Source: Panagrolaimus kolymaensis
Lineage: Eukaryota > Nematoda > Chromadorea > Rhabditida > Panagrolaimidae
Direction: 5' to 3'
DNA: 64,000 nucleotides
NCBI GenBank assembly: GCA_028622995.1
Contig: JAJQJQ010000008.1
Span: 4,092,001 to 4,156,000 of the forward strand
Shown here: positions 25,948 to 39,098 of the stretch, one piece after another
Numbering within the stretch: position 1 is the stretch's first letter
Layout: the number at the start of each line of letters is the position of its first letter
The notes under the pieces: generated by a model
Told to the model about the DNA's origin: nothing
The model's database searches: none
Seen by the model: only the letters and a program-made list of their open reading frames with translations
Made by a program: the position numbers and the translations under genes

Positions 25948-26118
25948 AAAAATAACAAATATTGTAAAAAATATATGTATATGGACCTCGAATTATTAGA
26001 TAGGATACAAAAAAAAACTAAGTTAGAAAAAAGTTAAGAAATTTTTTTTAGAAAAAAGCAAAATTAAAGAAAAAAAAATATTTAAAAAAAAGCGATTTTG
26101 AATGTTTGATTGTTTTTT

Positions 26119-29100
26119 CTATGCAAAATACATAACTGAATTTGCATCAGGATGAACTTGAACTGCTCGAGCCATATTTGAAAGGGTTGTATCTTCTGAA
26201 GTGCCTGATGGTTGACTACCTTCTCCACTATCATGTTCGCGATCAACCAAATGATATCTTGCTCGAAACGCTACAAGATGAGCATAATATGCTGGAGCTG
26301 GAATCGAAACGGATCGAGTGCAACGAACATATGTGTGACACATTTGATATGTAAGTTGTTGGAGTTCATCTGCGCTCAAATTATTATCATCCCAAAGAAC
26401 ATGGTAATGAGATGGACGAGATGTGCCCTAAAAATAACGATAATGAAAATTAGCATAAATTGTGTTTCAAGTGGAAATTTTGAAATTTGCAACAACAAAA
26501 AATTGGGCCTGATCGAAAGTTTTAAATTTGTAAAAAATTACTCTTTAGCGGAAATTTTAATTAAAAATAAATTTCTTTTTCAACATAAATTTATTCCCAA
26601 AAGAAACTTTTTATCTTAAATAAAAATACAAAATTTGCATACAACTTGGGCATTGATTGGAAACTTTTTAATTTACCAAAAAAATTAAGTCCTGTATGAA
26701 AAATATTATTGCAACTTACTTGAATACCAGCATGTGAGCAAAGATAAAAATCGAATTCAGTTGGATGAGTAATTCCAACATCTACGGTTGTACCAGGTGG
26801 AATATTATAAGCTTTACCAACTTGATCTTTCTAAAAAATAATTTAAATTTTTACCATTATCAAACATTTTAGCGAAAAATAAATTTCACTTACTTTATCA
26901 ACAGCAAAAAGCCGGGTATGATGACGCTTTTGAACAGCGATAAAAGTGATGCCGGGTTGATATCCGCGTTCAAGCATCATACAAGCTTCACGCATCGATC
27001 GCAATTCAGCTTGTAAAACATTTAAAAATTGTCCTTCAGAAACTCCATCTCTGTATAAAATAATTCGAGTGGGCTTGAATCGAGTGTTTCGGTAAAACTG
27101 AATTAAAAGTTCTCGAACCATATAAGTTAAATCCGAAATTATTTCATGTCGATGTTGTTGAACTCGAACGGTGGCTGCATAACGAGAAGGATGGGCATCC
27201 ATTGAACCAACCACAGCGGCAATGGAAGGTTTTCGAGAATCTCCAGCTGGTGGATGAGTAATATCCGCGCCCAAAAAGATTACGGGTTCACTAAAGATTC
27301 GTGGACGAACTGTTGGAAGAAGAATGGAATTAACACCTCCAAGTTTTACATTCATTTTAAGGCATAAATTTGAAAGGGTTTGAGGCGTAGTTTTTATAAC
27401 ATTTTTAGCTTGAACGCATTGAGTTGCAATTCCAAGAACGGTATCTCCAACTCGTTTAACTTCAGCATAAACGGGTGTTTTTCCAGGTAAAACAACGCAC
27501 ACGAGTTGTAAACCAGGGAAATTTTGTTTAAGATATTTAAACATTGGTTCAACTTGATCCACTCCAACCGCGTATTTGCAGAAGCAAGGTTGACCAACAA
27601 TTGGCATACCAGCATCCGAAGAAATTCGTTGGAGTTGACTTGTGAAAGTTCTGAAAAATATATCTTTAATTAATAAATGTCAAAGAAAAACTGTTTTTGG
27701 TGTTTAAAAAAACTGCCGAAAATTTGCATAATTTGCCAAAGCTTTTAAAATTAGCTAAAAATTACTAACCTTAAATCATTTTCTTTAACATATTGTTGTT
27801 GCGCAAAACATGCGATAGCCCAAATTTTAACTTCAATACCAGTATGAAATTGTTTACCTCGCATATCCCATACTCCTTGATTAGGTAATGCGGTCATTTT
27901 TGTTCGACCACCATAAAGCAATTTGGGAGCATTAAGAACTCGACCCTTCACTTCTGTCATGGTTGGTTGAATGGTAACACCAAATTCTTGAGCATATGGA
28001 TCGGCAGTGAATTCAGCTCGTTTAACAAGATTAGAAATTTCTCTTTCTCGTTCAGGGGCAGATCGAGCGGTGGCTTTAATCATCGTTGAAGTTTGAATAT
28101 CCGTTAATTTTTTTATGCATCGTTGTCCGGAAACTATTTCACATACTTCTGGTGGAAGATATGTGTGTTTTTGTTCTTGACCAACTTGAAGGCAAGGAAG
28201 ATGAGGATATTTAAGGGTCATATTATATTTTTCTTTAAAATATGAAGCCACTGTACTTTCTACTGTTTGGCCATTTTCAAGTTGAAGAGGGAATCTAAGA
28301 AATAAGAGAAAATGTTTTCAAAAATAAAGAAGATTTTCTTGGAGCAAAAAAATTTGAGTTTTAGCAATTTGCATAAAAATAATTTTTTAGTTTTTTAACC
28401 AAAAGTTTTATTGAAAAAAAATTAATCTATTTTAGACTTTTTAGTTTTTTTTAAATTAAATAAATATCCGATGAAAGTCGTTATAAGGTTCCCCGTATTT
28501 TTAAAAGTTTTAAACTTTAAAAGCTTACGTTTGACTTTGAGCAGGTCGACGAGTGACATTACAAACTCGATATTTGCGACGCATTTGTCCACAATGAGTG
28601 ATTTCAATTTTTAAACCACGAATTTCTTTAGTAAATTTAACCCTTTGTGCATCAGTTAATGGTCGGCGATCATTTAAAGCTTGAACAGGAAGTTCTAAAA
28701 CTTCTGCAATGAAATCAATTACAGGCATTTTACGATAAAATGCTGTCGCAGAAACATCAATATTTAACATCATTTTCCATTGAGATGGTCGAACAGATTG
28801 ATGGAAACCAAACCATACTTCTCGGCCTCCACCAAGTTTAGAATCGCCTGAATGATATGGTCCACCTGGGGCTGTTCCACTTGCACTAGCAGAAAGTGAA
28901 GAAAGAGGAGAAGAAAAAAATGATCTTCCAACAGGAGTGTAACGCATGGAAGGTAAATGTCGAAGAATTACATCCATAGCTTGTACAGCATCATTTGGAA
29001 CCGAGCGAATTCGACCCATCATAGCTTCTTCTAATTTTGCTAAAGATACAATGGAAGCATATTTAATTGCAACTTTAAATCGTCGATCCACTGAAGCGTC

Positions 29101-30510
29101 ACCCGGCATCACAACTTCAAGTTCGACTCGTTGAATATTGGGTGGAAATTGAAGGGGTAATTTGGTGTACATAGATTTTTTTCCATCATATACAGGTCGA
29201 AGAGTACCAAAATAACTTGGGAATGATTCAATCATAGTGTTTACAATATCTCTGAAAAAAAATAATGGATTTAGTTGAATGAGAGCAATAAAATTTGAAC
29301 AATAGTTCGCACAAATTGGTTACTATCAATTTGGCATTGCAATGAAACTTTGATGATGGTAACAAAAATTTAATAATATTTTATGGAATTTTGTTATTAT
29401 AACTCGAAAAAATGTCGCTAATAATAATAATTTTGTTTCGTTTTTTTACTCACCGATTAACTTTTCTTGGGCATTTATCAGGTTGAATTTCAATTTGATA
29501 ATAATGAATATTTGAACTTGGCATTCCAACTTTAAAATGATTGGCTTTGAGAACGATTGCACGACCTTCCATTCCAATATTAGGTCGACGAGGGCATTGA
29601 AATTGTGGAGGAACGGGTGGACCAGGTGGTCCACCACCCGAACCCGCTGAACCATCATCACCTGATCCTCCTCCACCAAATGATCCCGTACCGCCACCAC
29701 CACCGCCAATTGCCATGCCACCTGGAACACCACCTGAACCAATAGGGGCTCCAGGGGCTAAAGATGGCGGAGGTCGATCATAACCACCACCCGTTGAACC
29801 GCCACCCGATGTTTGAATCATCGCTGGAATGGTTTGAAGTGAAGGAGGTAAACCCGAAAATGTCATATTATTATCATTATGATGAGAATATTGTGTTTGT
29901 TGTTGTAGTTGTTGAGGAATTTGAGGATGTTGAGTATTGGGTGGTCCAGGAGCTAAACCAAAATTAGGCATCATTCCACTAACACCTCCAAGTGGACCAT
30001 ATCCTCCAACTCCACCTCCACCACCATTATTACCATGATGATGCTGCATTTGAGTATCATTTACTGAGAAAGTATCTAAAATTAGAAGAAAAAATTATAA
30101 TTTGAAACCTTTTTAAAAACTTTAAATCTTAGAAAGGAAAATGAGAGAGAGAGTAACTATAAAAAGACAATAATTTCTAAAAAATAATTACTTTCAATTA
30201 TAATATTTATAAACAAAATAATCAAGAAAGGGCAAAGATTTTATTTTGTTTAAAATTATTAATAAATAATTGTAAAGGTTTTTAAAATTAAAATTAATTT
30301 TTTTTAAAAGTTATCGACAAAAATGATAGTCACTGCCTTTTGTGAGTTTGGTATTACTTTCAACCGCCTGCTTTTTAGCTGATAGTAATAGCTTTTTGTG
30401 AATTAAAAATTACTCTCATTTTTTTTATGTTAAAAAACCTTTATAAAATTCTTACCAAACATATTCATTATTTGTTGTTGCTGTTGATGATCAATGTCAG
30501 CCGCAGACAT
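26119..30510 (-). CDS. alg-1: Argonaute, ALG-1/ALG-2 type
   Basis: The model has seven exons and 1,033 residues: 30510-30456, 30075-29454, 29251-28529, 28294-27770, 27650-26894, 26830-26720, 26427-26119. The N-terminus is rich in Gln, Gly and Pro. ArgoN, linker 1, PAZ, MID and PIWI domains follow in the normal order. The PIWI slicer residues are all present: Asp in DITHPPAGD (about 770), Glu in [12 protein letters not shown] (about 810), Asp in YRDGVSEG (about 843) and His in [14 protein letters not shown] (about 938). The C-terminus DANSVMYFA is typical of worm ALG-1/2. The protein loads microRNAs and silences target mRNAs. Intron 1 (about 380 bp) holds two 38-base direct repeats (30324 and 30380) and TTACTCTC motifs. 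Family assignment is firm; choosing alg-1 over alg-2 is not, because the two are close paralogues. Confidence 0.95.
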
Positions 30511-33500
30511 ATTTTTGATTGACCTTGACTTATTCGTTCTTCAACAATAAAAAGAAATCCGATTTGAAATATATTTTTTAAAAAAACGACTGCGTTATTC
30601 TTTGATAAATTTGAGATCGTTTTTTTTTTGAGAATGTGAAAAAAAAATTCCAATCAATTTTTTATTTATTGATTTTGATTGATTTTCAAATTGTTGTTGC
30701 TTGCTGGATGCGAAAGACGGATGTAGCAAAATAGAGGCGCTTGAAGTTGGGTTTTTTTGAGATCAATCAATTAATAACTTTGATTTTTTTGCAAAATATT
30801 TTTGTGGTATCTTGAAAGTACTTTGGCAATAAATTTGAATATTTCGTGAATATAAAAATTTCCACGATTTTTTCGGCAGTGAGTCTCGCTTTGAAATGAA
30901 AGACTAATTTTAAAAAAGTACACGAATATTTGGGGCCAAAAGGTTGAGGCTTTGGTGTTCTTGTTCTTTCAATAATATATATCTTTCTGCTGAAGATTTT
31001 TTCAAACAACTCTCAAAATACCTATTCTCTCTTTTCTTTTTTAAGAAAATAAGAAAAAAGAAATTATCACAGAAAGTTGAAAGGCAGAAAAATACTTTAA
31101 AAAAAAAGAAAGGCGAGGAAGGCAAAAAAAAAAATGGATTAGGCCTGAAAAAAATATAAATCGATTTAAAAAATATTTATATGATTGGTTTTTTATATAT
31201 AAATTCGAAATGAAAAAAAACGAACGAATTTTTTAAAGAAAAATAATGTCATCAGATTGAACAACAGCGAGCGAGCGCGAGTGCGAGAGCACGTGATGGG
31301 AAATACATATAAAAGAAAGGCAGGCAAGGCAACAAAAAAAATAAATATAAAAGAAGAAAGAAAAGGGGTGAGGCAAAGATGCAAAAAAATAAAATAAAAA
31401 TATATGGGGAAACAAAAAAAAGAGAGGTGGTAATGGTGGAGGAGGAGGAAAGGAAGAAGAAGTCAAGCCAAGTCACGGGAAAAATTTTTGGCAGAGCAGC
31501 AACAAATAATAATAAAGAATAAATATGGAAAATGAAAATAAAAATATATTTCAAGGATCAAAAAATGGGATGGGAGAAGAAAAACAGTAACATAGAGCCT
31601 TGAAGAAAAAAAAACTTATTTTAGAGAGTTAATTACTAAAGAATTATTAAAAAAAATAAGTTTGTGGCTTTCGAGATGAAAATAAAAATATTCTATCCAA
31701 GATTCTACGTAATAAACATTTTTTAATGTAAAAAAAAGCTTCTTGCTTTTAAGTTTCTCTTAGCTAAATACATATATTGATTATTTACGCTTCCTTCCTT
31801 CCGCTTGTTTGAGAATAATTATAGCTAGCGGCGGCTTTACTCTAAATTGCCGCCATGCTTCTTTTTTTATAAATGAAAACTTTGAAGAAAACGAAAAAAA
31901 GTATAATAAAAATTATTTTAAAAAAAGCTCAAAAAAGTATCACTGCTGCAGCTAACAAAAATTATTTAACTCCTGATTAAAATAGCTCCCAAATAAGTAT
32001 AGCAAACAAAAAAATGATAAGCAAAAAAGCAAGGAAAATAGCAAAGTAAAAAATTTTTGTTGAACAACAAAATCAATAAAAATAATAAATGAAAGCAGTG
32101 TTTAAAACATGATTCATTATTTTGCGTCATCGCCTCTCCAAAATTTTAAACTAAAACTTAAAAAAAAAGCGATGAGTATGCGCACATTCATGTTCAAGGG
32201 TTTATCATCGTCGGTCGCTTATTTTAAAACATAGTTCAAGCTTGAATTTTAATGAAAGCAAAACTCAAAAGTGCGAAGGTTTCTTTAGAAGCACGATAAA
32301 CTGTCGCTGATATTTTTCCAACAGAAGAAAACTACAGAAAAAAAGAGAGACGATAATCAATAAATAATCAATGACTTTTAATTTTTTTTATTGCTAGAAA
32401 ATTCTGATCCTTTAAAAATCAATAAAGATGAGAGAAAGAAATACTCGTTCCAACAAAGGTATACGCCACCCATTTTTTTAAAGGGAAACGTATATCTAAT
32501 AAATAGAAAAACACGTTTGAACGAACAAAATCATGCAGAAAAAAAATTTTTAATGGAGCTAACAAAAAAAAAATAGAATAGTCAAAACACAACTTTTTTG
32601 TTGCTAACAACAAAAAAAAAGTCGAGGAAAATATTCAATCATCAAATAAAAGACAAATTTTTTCACCCAAATAAATAAAAGAAAAAAACCGTTCATTTTG
32701 GTTGCTTGCTTGCTTGCTTAGTTGGTTAGTTGATTGGCGTCGTCCTTTTCCTTATTGCCACGAATCAAACCAATAACTAACCAAAACCCAAGAAAAGTAA
32801 ATAATACAAAAAAAGCAAAAGCAATAACGACGAAAAAGTCAAGTCAAATATATAAAAATAAAAAAGTTTTTTTTGTTGTGCTGCTGACAAATCATTTCTA
32901 ACCTTTTCTCTCGTTATTAGTCAAATCATCGTCAAAAAAAAGTCAAATAATCAAAATCAAGATCAAACAAAAGAGACCCAACCCGTTGAGAAAAAAAATG
33001 GATGGCAAAAGAAAGAAAAAAAAGGTACATATTTTTACAGTTTTTTTGCAGCAGCAACAGAAACAAAAAATGTGAAGAAAAAAACTTGTGCAGACACCTT
33101 TTTAGTAAAAGAAAAAGTATTGTCCCAGACAAGAGAGAATATTAAAAGGTATACAATAAATATATGCAAAATAAAATAAAAGCATCATCATTAAACATAT
33201 ATATAAAAAATGAAGGCAAAACGACTACTAGCAACTATAAAACTAAAAATGGAAGAGGAGAAAGAAATATACGCAATGCAACGAATTCAGTCAATCGACA
33301 AAGGCGAAAAGGAAAGAAACAAAACCAACGCATTTTTTCTCTTCATTCATTCAAATATGCAAAAGTGTATTTCGCCCGCACAAACACACACACAGACCAC
33401 GTACGTACGCAGCAGAAAAAAGAAGGAAAAAAATAGGACGACGAACAACAACGCAGAAGAAGAAGAAAAAAAGATGGCAGGCGAGCAAGTAGCAGCAACA

Positions 33501-34855
33501 ACCCGAAAGACAACATCGATGGCTTCGTCGGTCGTCGTCGTCGTTCGATTGTAAAAAAAAAATGTGAATGCAAAAAAAAAAAAGAAGAATGTTTTGTGCT
33601 GCTGCTATGAGTTGGTTTTATTCTTCTTCTTCTTATTCATTCATTCATGTCATCAATCAATAAACATTTTTTTTGTAGGAAAAATAAAAAAGTTTGATAT
33701 AAAAAAAAGTACGCGCGACGGTAGAAAACCCCAAAAAACTACAGTAACAAATACATACATTCAACGCAACAGTAAAATTTTCGCGATGGAATTCTATTGT
33801 AAAACATAAGCAAATTGCAATGAATGGCACAAAATTGCTTTAGGCTTGCTTATTTCGAAACTATTTACTTTTCATCCATCTCAAAAAATGGCTTCCTAAA
33901 ATCATAATTTCCATCGTGTCATCGCCAACTTTTTTTAAGGAGAAAAACTACTAAAAAAAACGAAAGAAAAAAAAAGATGGACATAAACGATGCACCAACA
34001 ACAAACGTAGGAAGCAGCAGCAGCAATAGTAACAAGGCAAACGCAAGCCAAATGCATTGGGACGATGATGACTGCCAGTAGTACCATTACAAACGCTGCT
34101 GCCTCTGCTCTCTTTTTTTTTGATGTTGCTTTTTGCGCGCCATTCATTCTTCACCAGTACAGCCTAGCACTTGGATAAACGCACCAACAACACAGAGCAC
34201 GTCGATCACCGTGACAGCCTTCAATGACATTCATCGTTAATGAAAGACATACGACAAACACACATAAAGTTAGTAGTGTCCGGCTGTATCATTTTGTGCC
34301 GCCGCTGCTGCCATTTTTTTCTTTCCTTCGCGAACAGCCGCGTCAAAGTAGTCGGCCTTCGTCGTCAATGTTGTCTCAAATTCTTTGCAAAAAAAAAAGA
34401 TGGGGAAAGAATAAAAATGCATTTTTTGATATTTAGGTGAAGCAACAACGACCTTTAGAACGATTTATATTTTTGCGCGGGACAAAATGCAATACCAAAT
34501 GTTGCTGCAGCAGCGTCCTTTTCTTCCTTCCATCTTTTAGAGTTCAGCTTTGCAAAGACATTCCATTCCATTTTCATCTGCTTTTAAAACCTCTTTGCCA
34601 TGCTAAACTAAAGAAAGAAAGATGTGAAAAAGGGAACCATATTATAATCATCCTTTCCATATTTTTTTATCTCATAAAGTATCCACCTAAGTCTCAAAGA
34701 AGAGATTATTATTCCATTTTAGGATAAAATGATACAAAAATTAGTAATGCAAAAAAGAAGAGACAAAATGAACAAAAATGGAAATTTATTAAACAAGCAG
34801 ATAATACAGTGTAAAGTAAAATAACAACAAAAAATATGAAATAAATAAATAGATT
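30511..34855. promoter_or_regulatory. Long upstream region of the Argonaute gene
   Basis: This 4.3-kb stretch separates the Argonaute start from the EFTUD2 stop; both genes run on the minus strand. It should hold the Argonaute promoter and 5' leader. Most of it is AT-rich with A-tracts. It includes GA-rich runs, a GAGCGAGCGCGAGTGCGAG stretch near 31,269 next to a CACGTG E-box at 31,290, and GC-richer DNA with CGTCGTCGTCG runs at about 33,400-34,350. Open frames inside it are low-complexity. I see no protein domain, but an upstream untranslated or alternative first exon cannot be excluded. Confidence 0.5.
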
Positions 34856-37800
34856 TTATAATTGCAGGAGATCTTGTTGCCTTGCTAATTCCATTAACAT
34901 TGGATCATCGAAGAATTTGTTGACTGAGACATCTTCTGATAGACCTTTGCGTCGACGAGTTTTGATCATAAATTCACGTGCCAAATGTGGAGCAGGTTGA
35001 AGTTCCAATGGTCGAATTTCGATAGTTTTATCAAGTGGATCACCAGGAACAATCTGCCAGTGATCAAAGACGCACATCGGAAAAGCTTGTCCTTGAGTAT
35101 GAGCACGAAGATCAGTTTCAAATCCAAATGAATCAATTACAGGAATCAATGCTTTGAGCGTATACAATGGAGAACCAGGAATTGGACCATCTTCAGTAAC
35201 GTGCCCACGACGTTTTGCAAGTACGGTGTAAACAGCGGAGACACAATCAGCAGGTGCGATAACTTCGACGAAATAATATGGTTCCATTAACCGTGGTGTT
35301 GCCATCTGAAAAAGAAATGTGTAAGGCGTCATGCAATCAACAAAAAGTAAAAAGAAAGTTACCAAGAAAGCAGAGTAAGCACATCGACGAGAAGTTGGAA
35401 TGATTTGACCACCACCACGATAAAGAGGTTCAGGAGCAATTAGAGCATCGAGAATCTTGAATTTAACATTACGAATAGCTGCAAAAAGAAAAATTAGTAA
35501 AGATGGTATACAATTCAATATCAAACAACAGCAACATCAAAGAAAATTTAAACTTACGTTCTTCACAAAGTGGTCCTTCTCTTGCAGCCCATTGAAATCC
35601 TTGAATAAGTGATTCTCGAATTGTGCCCAATAGGGCTTTGTCGACTTCTCCAGGTAAGGTATCATCAAGAAGAATGTTCGGTCCAGTAGTGTCAGGTCCA
35701 AAAGCCCAGATACTTCGTGATGCAAGTAAATCCCATTCGTATTTTGTTTGAAAGAAATCACCAAGTTGTTTTTTGTTCCATCCAATTTTCACCACGTCAT
35801 TTTCGATGTCTTCAGCTAGGCCTTTCTCCAGAGGTTCAGCGATCATAGTAAGCTTATTCCTGAAAAAAAGAAAAGGTAAGTAAAAATAAGCAAAAAAATG
35901 AAGTAAAACTAACTTGAAATTTGGAGTTTGTGCAAAGCATTTGAGAGATGATGTTTCGACGACTGTTTCACAGAAAGCCACCACAGGATCAGCAACTTTG
36001 ATATCAATTTCAGAAAATACTTTTCTCATATCATGCATAACACAGTCGAGATATAGTTCACCAGTTCCAAGCAAGACATGTTCACCAGATTCTTCAACTC
36101 GGGTCGTCAGGAGTGGATAAGATTTGTTGACTTTTCTTAGAGAATCCAGCATCTTCGGAAGTTCTGATGGATTGATTGGTTCAACGGATAGCTTGACAAC
36201 AGATTTGGTATTGAATTTCAATGGCCTACAGATGTACAGTTCTTCATCCGATGAGACTTTGTCGACGATAGTTGATGTTTTGACTACAGGAGTATCGATG
36301 CCTTCAATCAAGACCAAATTCCCAGCAGGCACAGATAAGACTTCAATATTGTACCGTGCAACAGGTAACCATAATCTTCCAACGACCATAACACATGAGT
36401 CTTCTTCATCTTGAATCGAATAGTTTTCTCCCAATATTCGAACTTCTGAACCAGCTTTGAGTGTTCCAGATAATACTCGACCAAAAACATGAAAAGATGT
36501 TGCATCTTCTGTTGGATAATTCTTAACGGTATGAACAAGCAATGGACCATCAGCATCACATTTCGAATACAGTTTACCAAGATGACTTTCAGGAGAACCG
36601 GAGTAAATATGTTCAATCTTCTTTTTGGCTGCTTCAATAGGTGATGGAAAGTTGTTGACGACGAGATCAGCAAAAGCGGAAAAATCACCAAAGAAGCGTC
36701 GACATATTAGAGCAATCAATGGTCGAACATTCATTCTCATTTCTGGTTTTGAAAGTTGAATACCAAGTTCTGCCATAACCTTGGGAAGACAAGTATCAAC
36801 ATCGCCAACGACTTGAGAGAATAATTTGTAGAGTGGATCAAGGATGAAGTGAATAAACGTTCGAGGAGTTCCTTCAACTGGAGATTTTCGAGAAAATTTG
36901 CGAGTTTCAGCATTGAAATAGATATCACCCCATAGACGACGAGCAAACTCTTTGGCATCAACACCAGCTAAAAGTGAATTGATTAGTCAAAGAATTAAAC
37001 ATAAAAAAGTAAAACATACGAAATTTAACAGCGTAAAACAAAGAAAATGAATACAGCGAGAAGCAGATGTTGTAACGTGAGCTTGCAAAGATGACGTTGT
37101 TCAGTAATGGAGATACGATAGTTTCATCAGTAAGAGCAAATTGACTGAAAAACAATACTATAAATCAAGCAAAAAAGTTTCATTACAACTTACTTTAACA
37201 AAACATTCACTTGATCAATGGTGTATCTCAACTTTGCATACGCATCAGCAGGAGGCAGCTTCAATTCAACGATGAGACGATCAATCTTGTTGATGCATAT
37301 TGTAATTGGTAATCCTTCTGCCATTGCAGCTTTCATTAATCTTTCTGTGTTCATCATAACACCTTCATGAGCATCGATCACGATCACAACACCATCAGAG
37401 ACCCGAAATGCAGCTGTTGCTTCATCAGCGAAGTTTACATGACCTAAAAGAAATGGAATAAATTTAGAGAATGAAGACAAAATCAACGAACCTGGAGTAT
37501 CAATAATATTCGTCAAATATGTTTTATGTCGAGTTGTTTCCATCAGCAAAGATATTGGCGTAGCTTTGACCGAGCATCCACGTTGTTGTTCAATGTACAG
37601 CACATCAGTATAACGAACATCCTTGTCATCGAACCGATAAAAATCGGTATGAGTTTGTTCCATTAAGCAATCGATGAATGTCGTCTTTCCATGTCCAAAG
37701 TGACCAGCAATTGCGATGTTGCGAACCATTTCAGGTTTTGTTGTGAGATCAACCATAAATTCTTTTTGATAGATGGTTTCTGGTAATTCGAATTCTTGAG

Positions 37801-38221
37801 CCTAAAATTATAAACAATGAAAATCAGGAAAGCAAAGGAATATTTAGGCTTACTTGAAATCTTCGAAGCTTTACAGATTTGATTATTGGTTCAGTTAAAG
37901 GTTGAGCATCTTCTTCCATAACCAAAGTTTCGACACCTTCACCATATACTTCAACAGCGGAGGCATAATACTTCTTGTCTTCATGCAAGACTACTTGATT
38001 TTGAGGAATATGAGGTCGACCATTTTCATCTATCTGAAAGAAAGAAAATTTAGAAAGAAATGGAAAATAAAATATTAATCAACCTCAGTTTCATCCATTC
38101 TTTCATCAACATCGTCGTCTTCTTCTTCTTGTTGCTGAGGAAGTCCATCATCTTCATCGTCATCGGAATCCAAATCAGGTCCAACATAATTACCAAATTC
38201 ATCATAGAGATCTGAATCCAT
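34856..38221 (-). CDS. eftu-2: U5 snRNP-specific 116-kDa GTPase (EFTUD2/Snu114)
   Basis: The model has nine exons and 974 residues: 38221-38084, 38033-37854, 37801-37492, 37443-37194, 37144-37020, 36967-35914, 35859-35558, 35478-35363, 35305-34856. This EF-2-like GTPase of the U5 snRNP drives spliceosome rearrangement by controlling the Brr2 helicase. The acidic N-terminus starts [20 protein letters not shown]. The G domain has GHFGHGKT (139-146), DTPGHVNF (about 207-214) and NKID. EF-2-like domains II-V follow, with [14 protein letters not shown], [13 protein letters not shown] and [12 protein letters not shown] signatures. Length and motifs match the family closely, so I judge the gene intact. 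Introns at 37,444-37,491, 35,860-35,913 and 35,306-35,362 are multiples of 3 and stop-free. Confidence 0.96.
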
Positions 38222-39098
38222 TTTGAGATATATAAAAAACGGTATCAAAGTTGTTTGGTAAGAAGATTGAGACCTAAAAAAAGAATTTGTTTAGTTTGAG
38301 TTATTTTTCAAGAAAAGTTTGATAAAAGCACGAAGAAGAAAATGGACAAAGATTGAAACAAAAATGGTGAATTATGTTTGGGCATGTAAATGGAGGAAAT
38401 CAACATAAGAAAAGACATTATTTTATAGAAAGTTTGATACAAAAATGTGAAGAAAAATGGAGGAAGCATGAAGCAAAAAAATGTTTGAAGTTTTGAAAGA
38501 TTGAATGAAGTATCTCGCAAAAAAAAAAATTGAACGAACATTTCATTCTCTCGTTTTTCTATTTCGTGTAAAGAACCCATTTAGTTTAATTTTCTTCTAA
38601 CTTTGAAAAAAAAAATTTCTCCATTTTCTAAGCTTCAATCGAAGCCTTTCTTCCTGTTTTAATTAAAGTATGTAAGTTTTTTAACAACCAAAAAGCATAG
38701 TATTTGAAGATGTGATTATTATTGACATTAATTTTGGCAAATTTATATGGTGGAAAACTAAACTATTAGCAAATCAACCAAATAAGATAGGATAGCTCTA
38801 ACTTTTTGTAATGCTTTAATCAATGATAAAAAAAATTTATTCGTTATTCATAAAACATATTTGTAATTATCGACCAACAAGATTATAACGATTTATTTAC
38901 TTACTGAAGCTTACAATTTTTGGGGATAAATATTTTTAATAGGCTTCTTTTTCTTTAGCTAAAGTAAGCAAAGATTTAAACTTGTTTTCGACCTCTGAAA
39001 AAAAAGGAAATGTTCCACGTTCAAAGTTATTTTTAGTTTTATTTATTTAACATTTTCAAAATATAAAATAAGCAAAGATTTAAAAAAGGTATTAAAGT
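38222..39098. other. Intergenic region upstream of EFTUD2
   Basis: About 0.9 kb of AT-rich DNA between the EFTUD2 start and the stop of the minus-strand F-box-like gene. It holds the EFTUD2 promoter, and probably the short 3' UTR of the next gene. A 90-codon minus-strand frame at 38,308-38,580 is hydrophobic by composition and is not supported as a gene. Confidence 0.6.
38274..38285 (-). promoter_or_regulatory. Candidate spliced-leader acceptor of EFTUD2
   Basis: A T-run followed by TAG on the minus strand lies about 52 bases before the EFTUD2 start codon. No upstream exon is visible that it could join. It is a plausible SL trans-splice site, inferred from the pattern only. Confidence 0.4.

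Larger units (their letters stand above)
23577..26118. other. Intergenic region between kinase start and Argonaute stop
   Basis: About 2.5 kb of AT-rich DNA with long A and T runs and short GGAAGGA purine tracts near 25,130. It should contain the promoter of the kinase and the 3' UTR of the Argonaute gene. No convincing coding exon is visible; the open frames near 23,658 and 24,163-24,613 are low-complexity. The notable content is the group of inverted repeats at 25,651-25,947, listed separately. Confidence 0.7.

Noticed and set aside
31193..31554. Hydrophobic Phe/Ser/Leu-rich minus-strand frames
   Set aside because: They are the reverse reading of purine-rich DNA and mimic membrane segments by composition only.
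33164..33573. Overlapping Lys/Arg/Glu-rich frames on both strands upstream of the Argonaute gene
   Set aside because: Low-complexity GA and CGT runs keep several frames open at once. There is no consistent coding signal or splice model.
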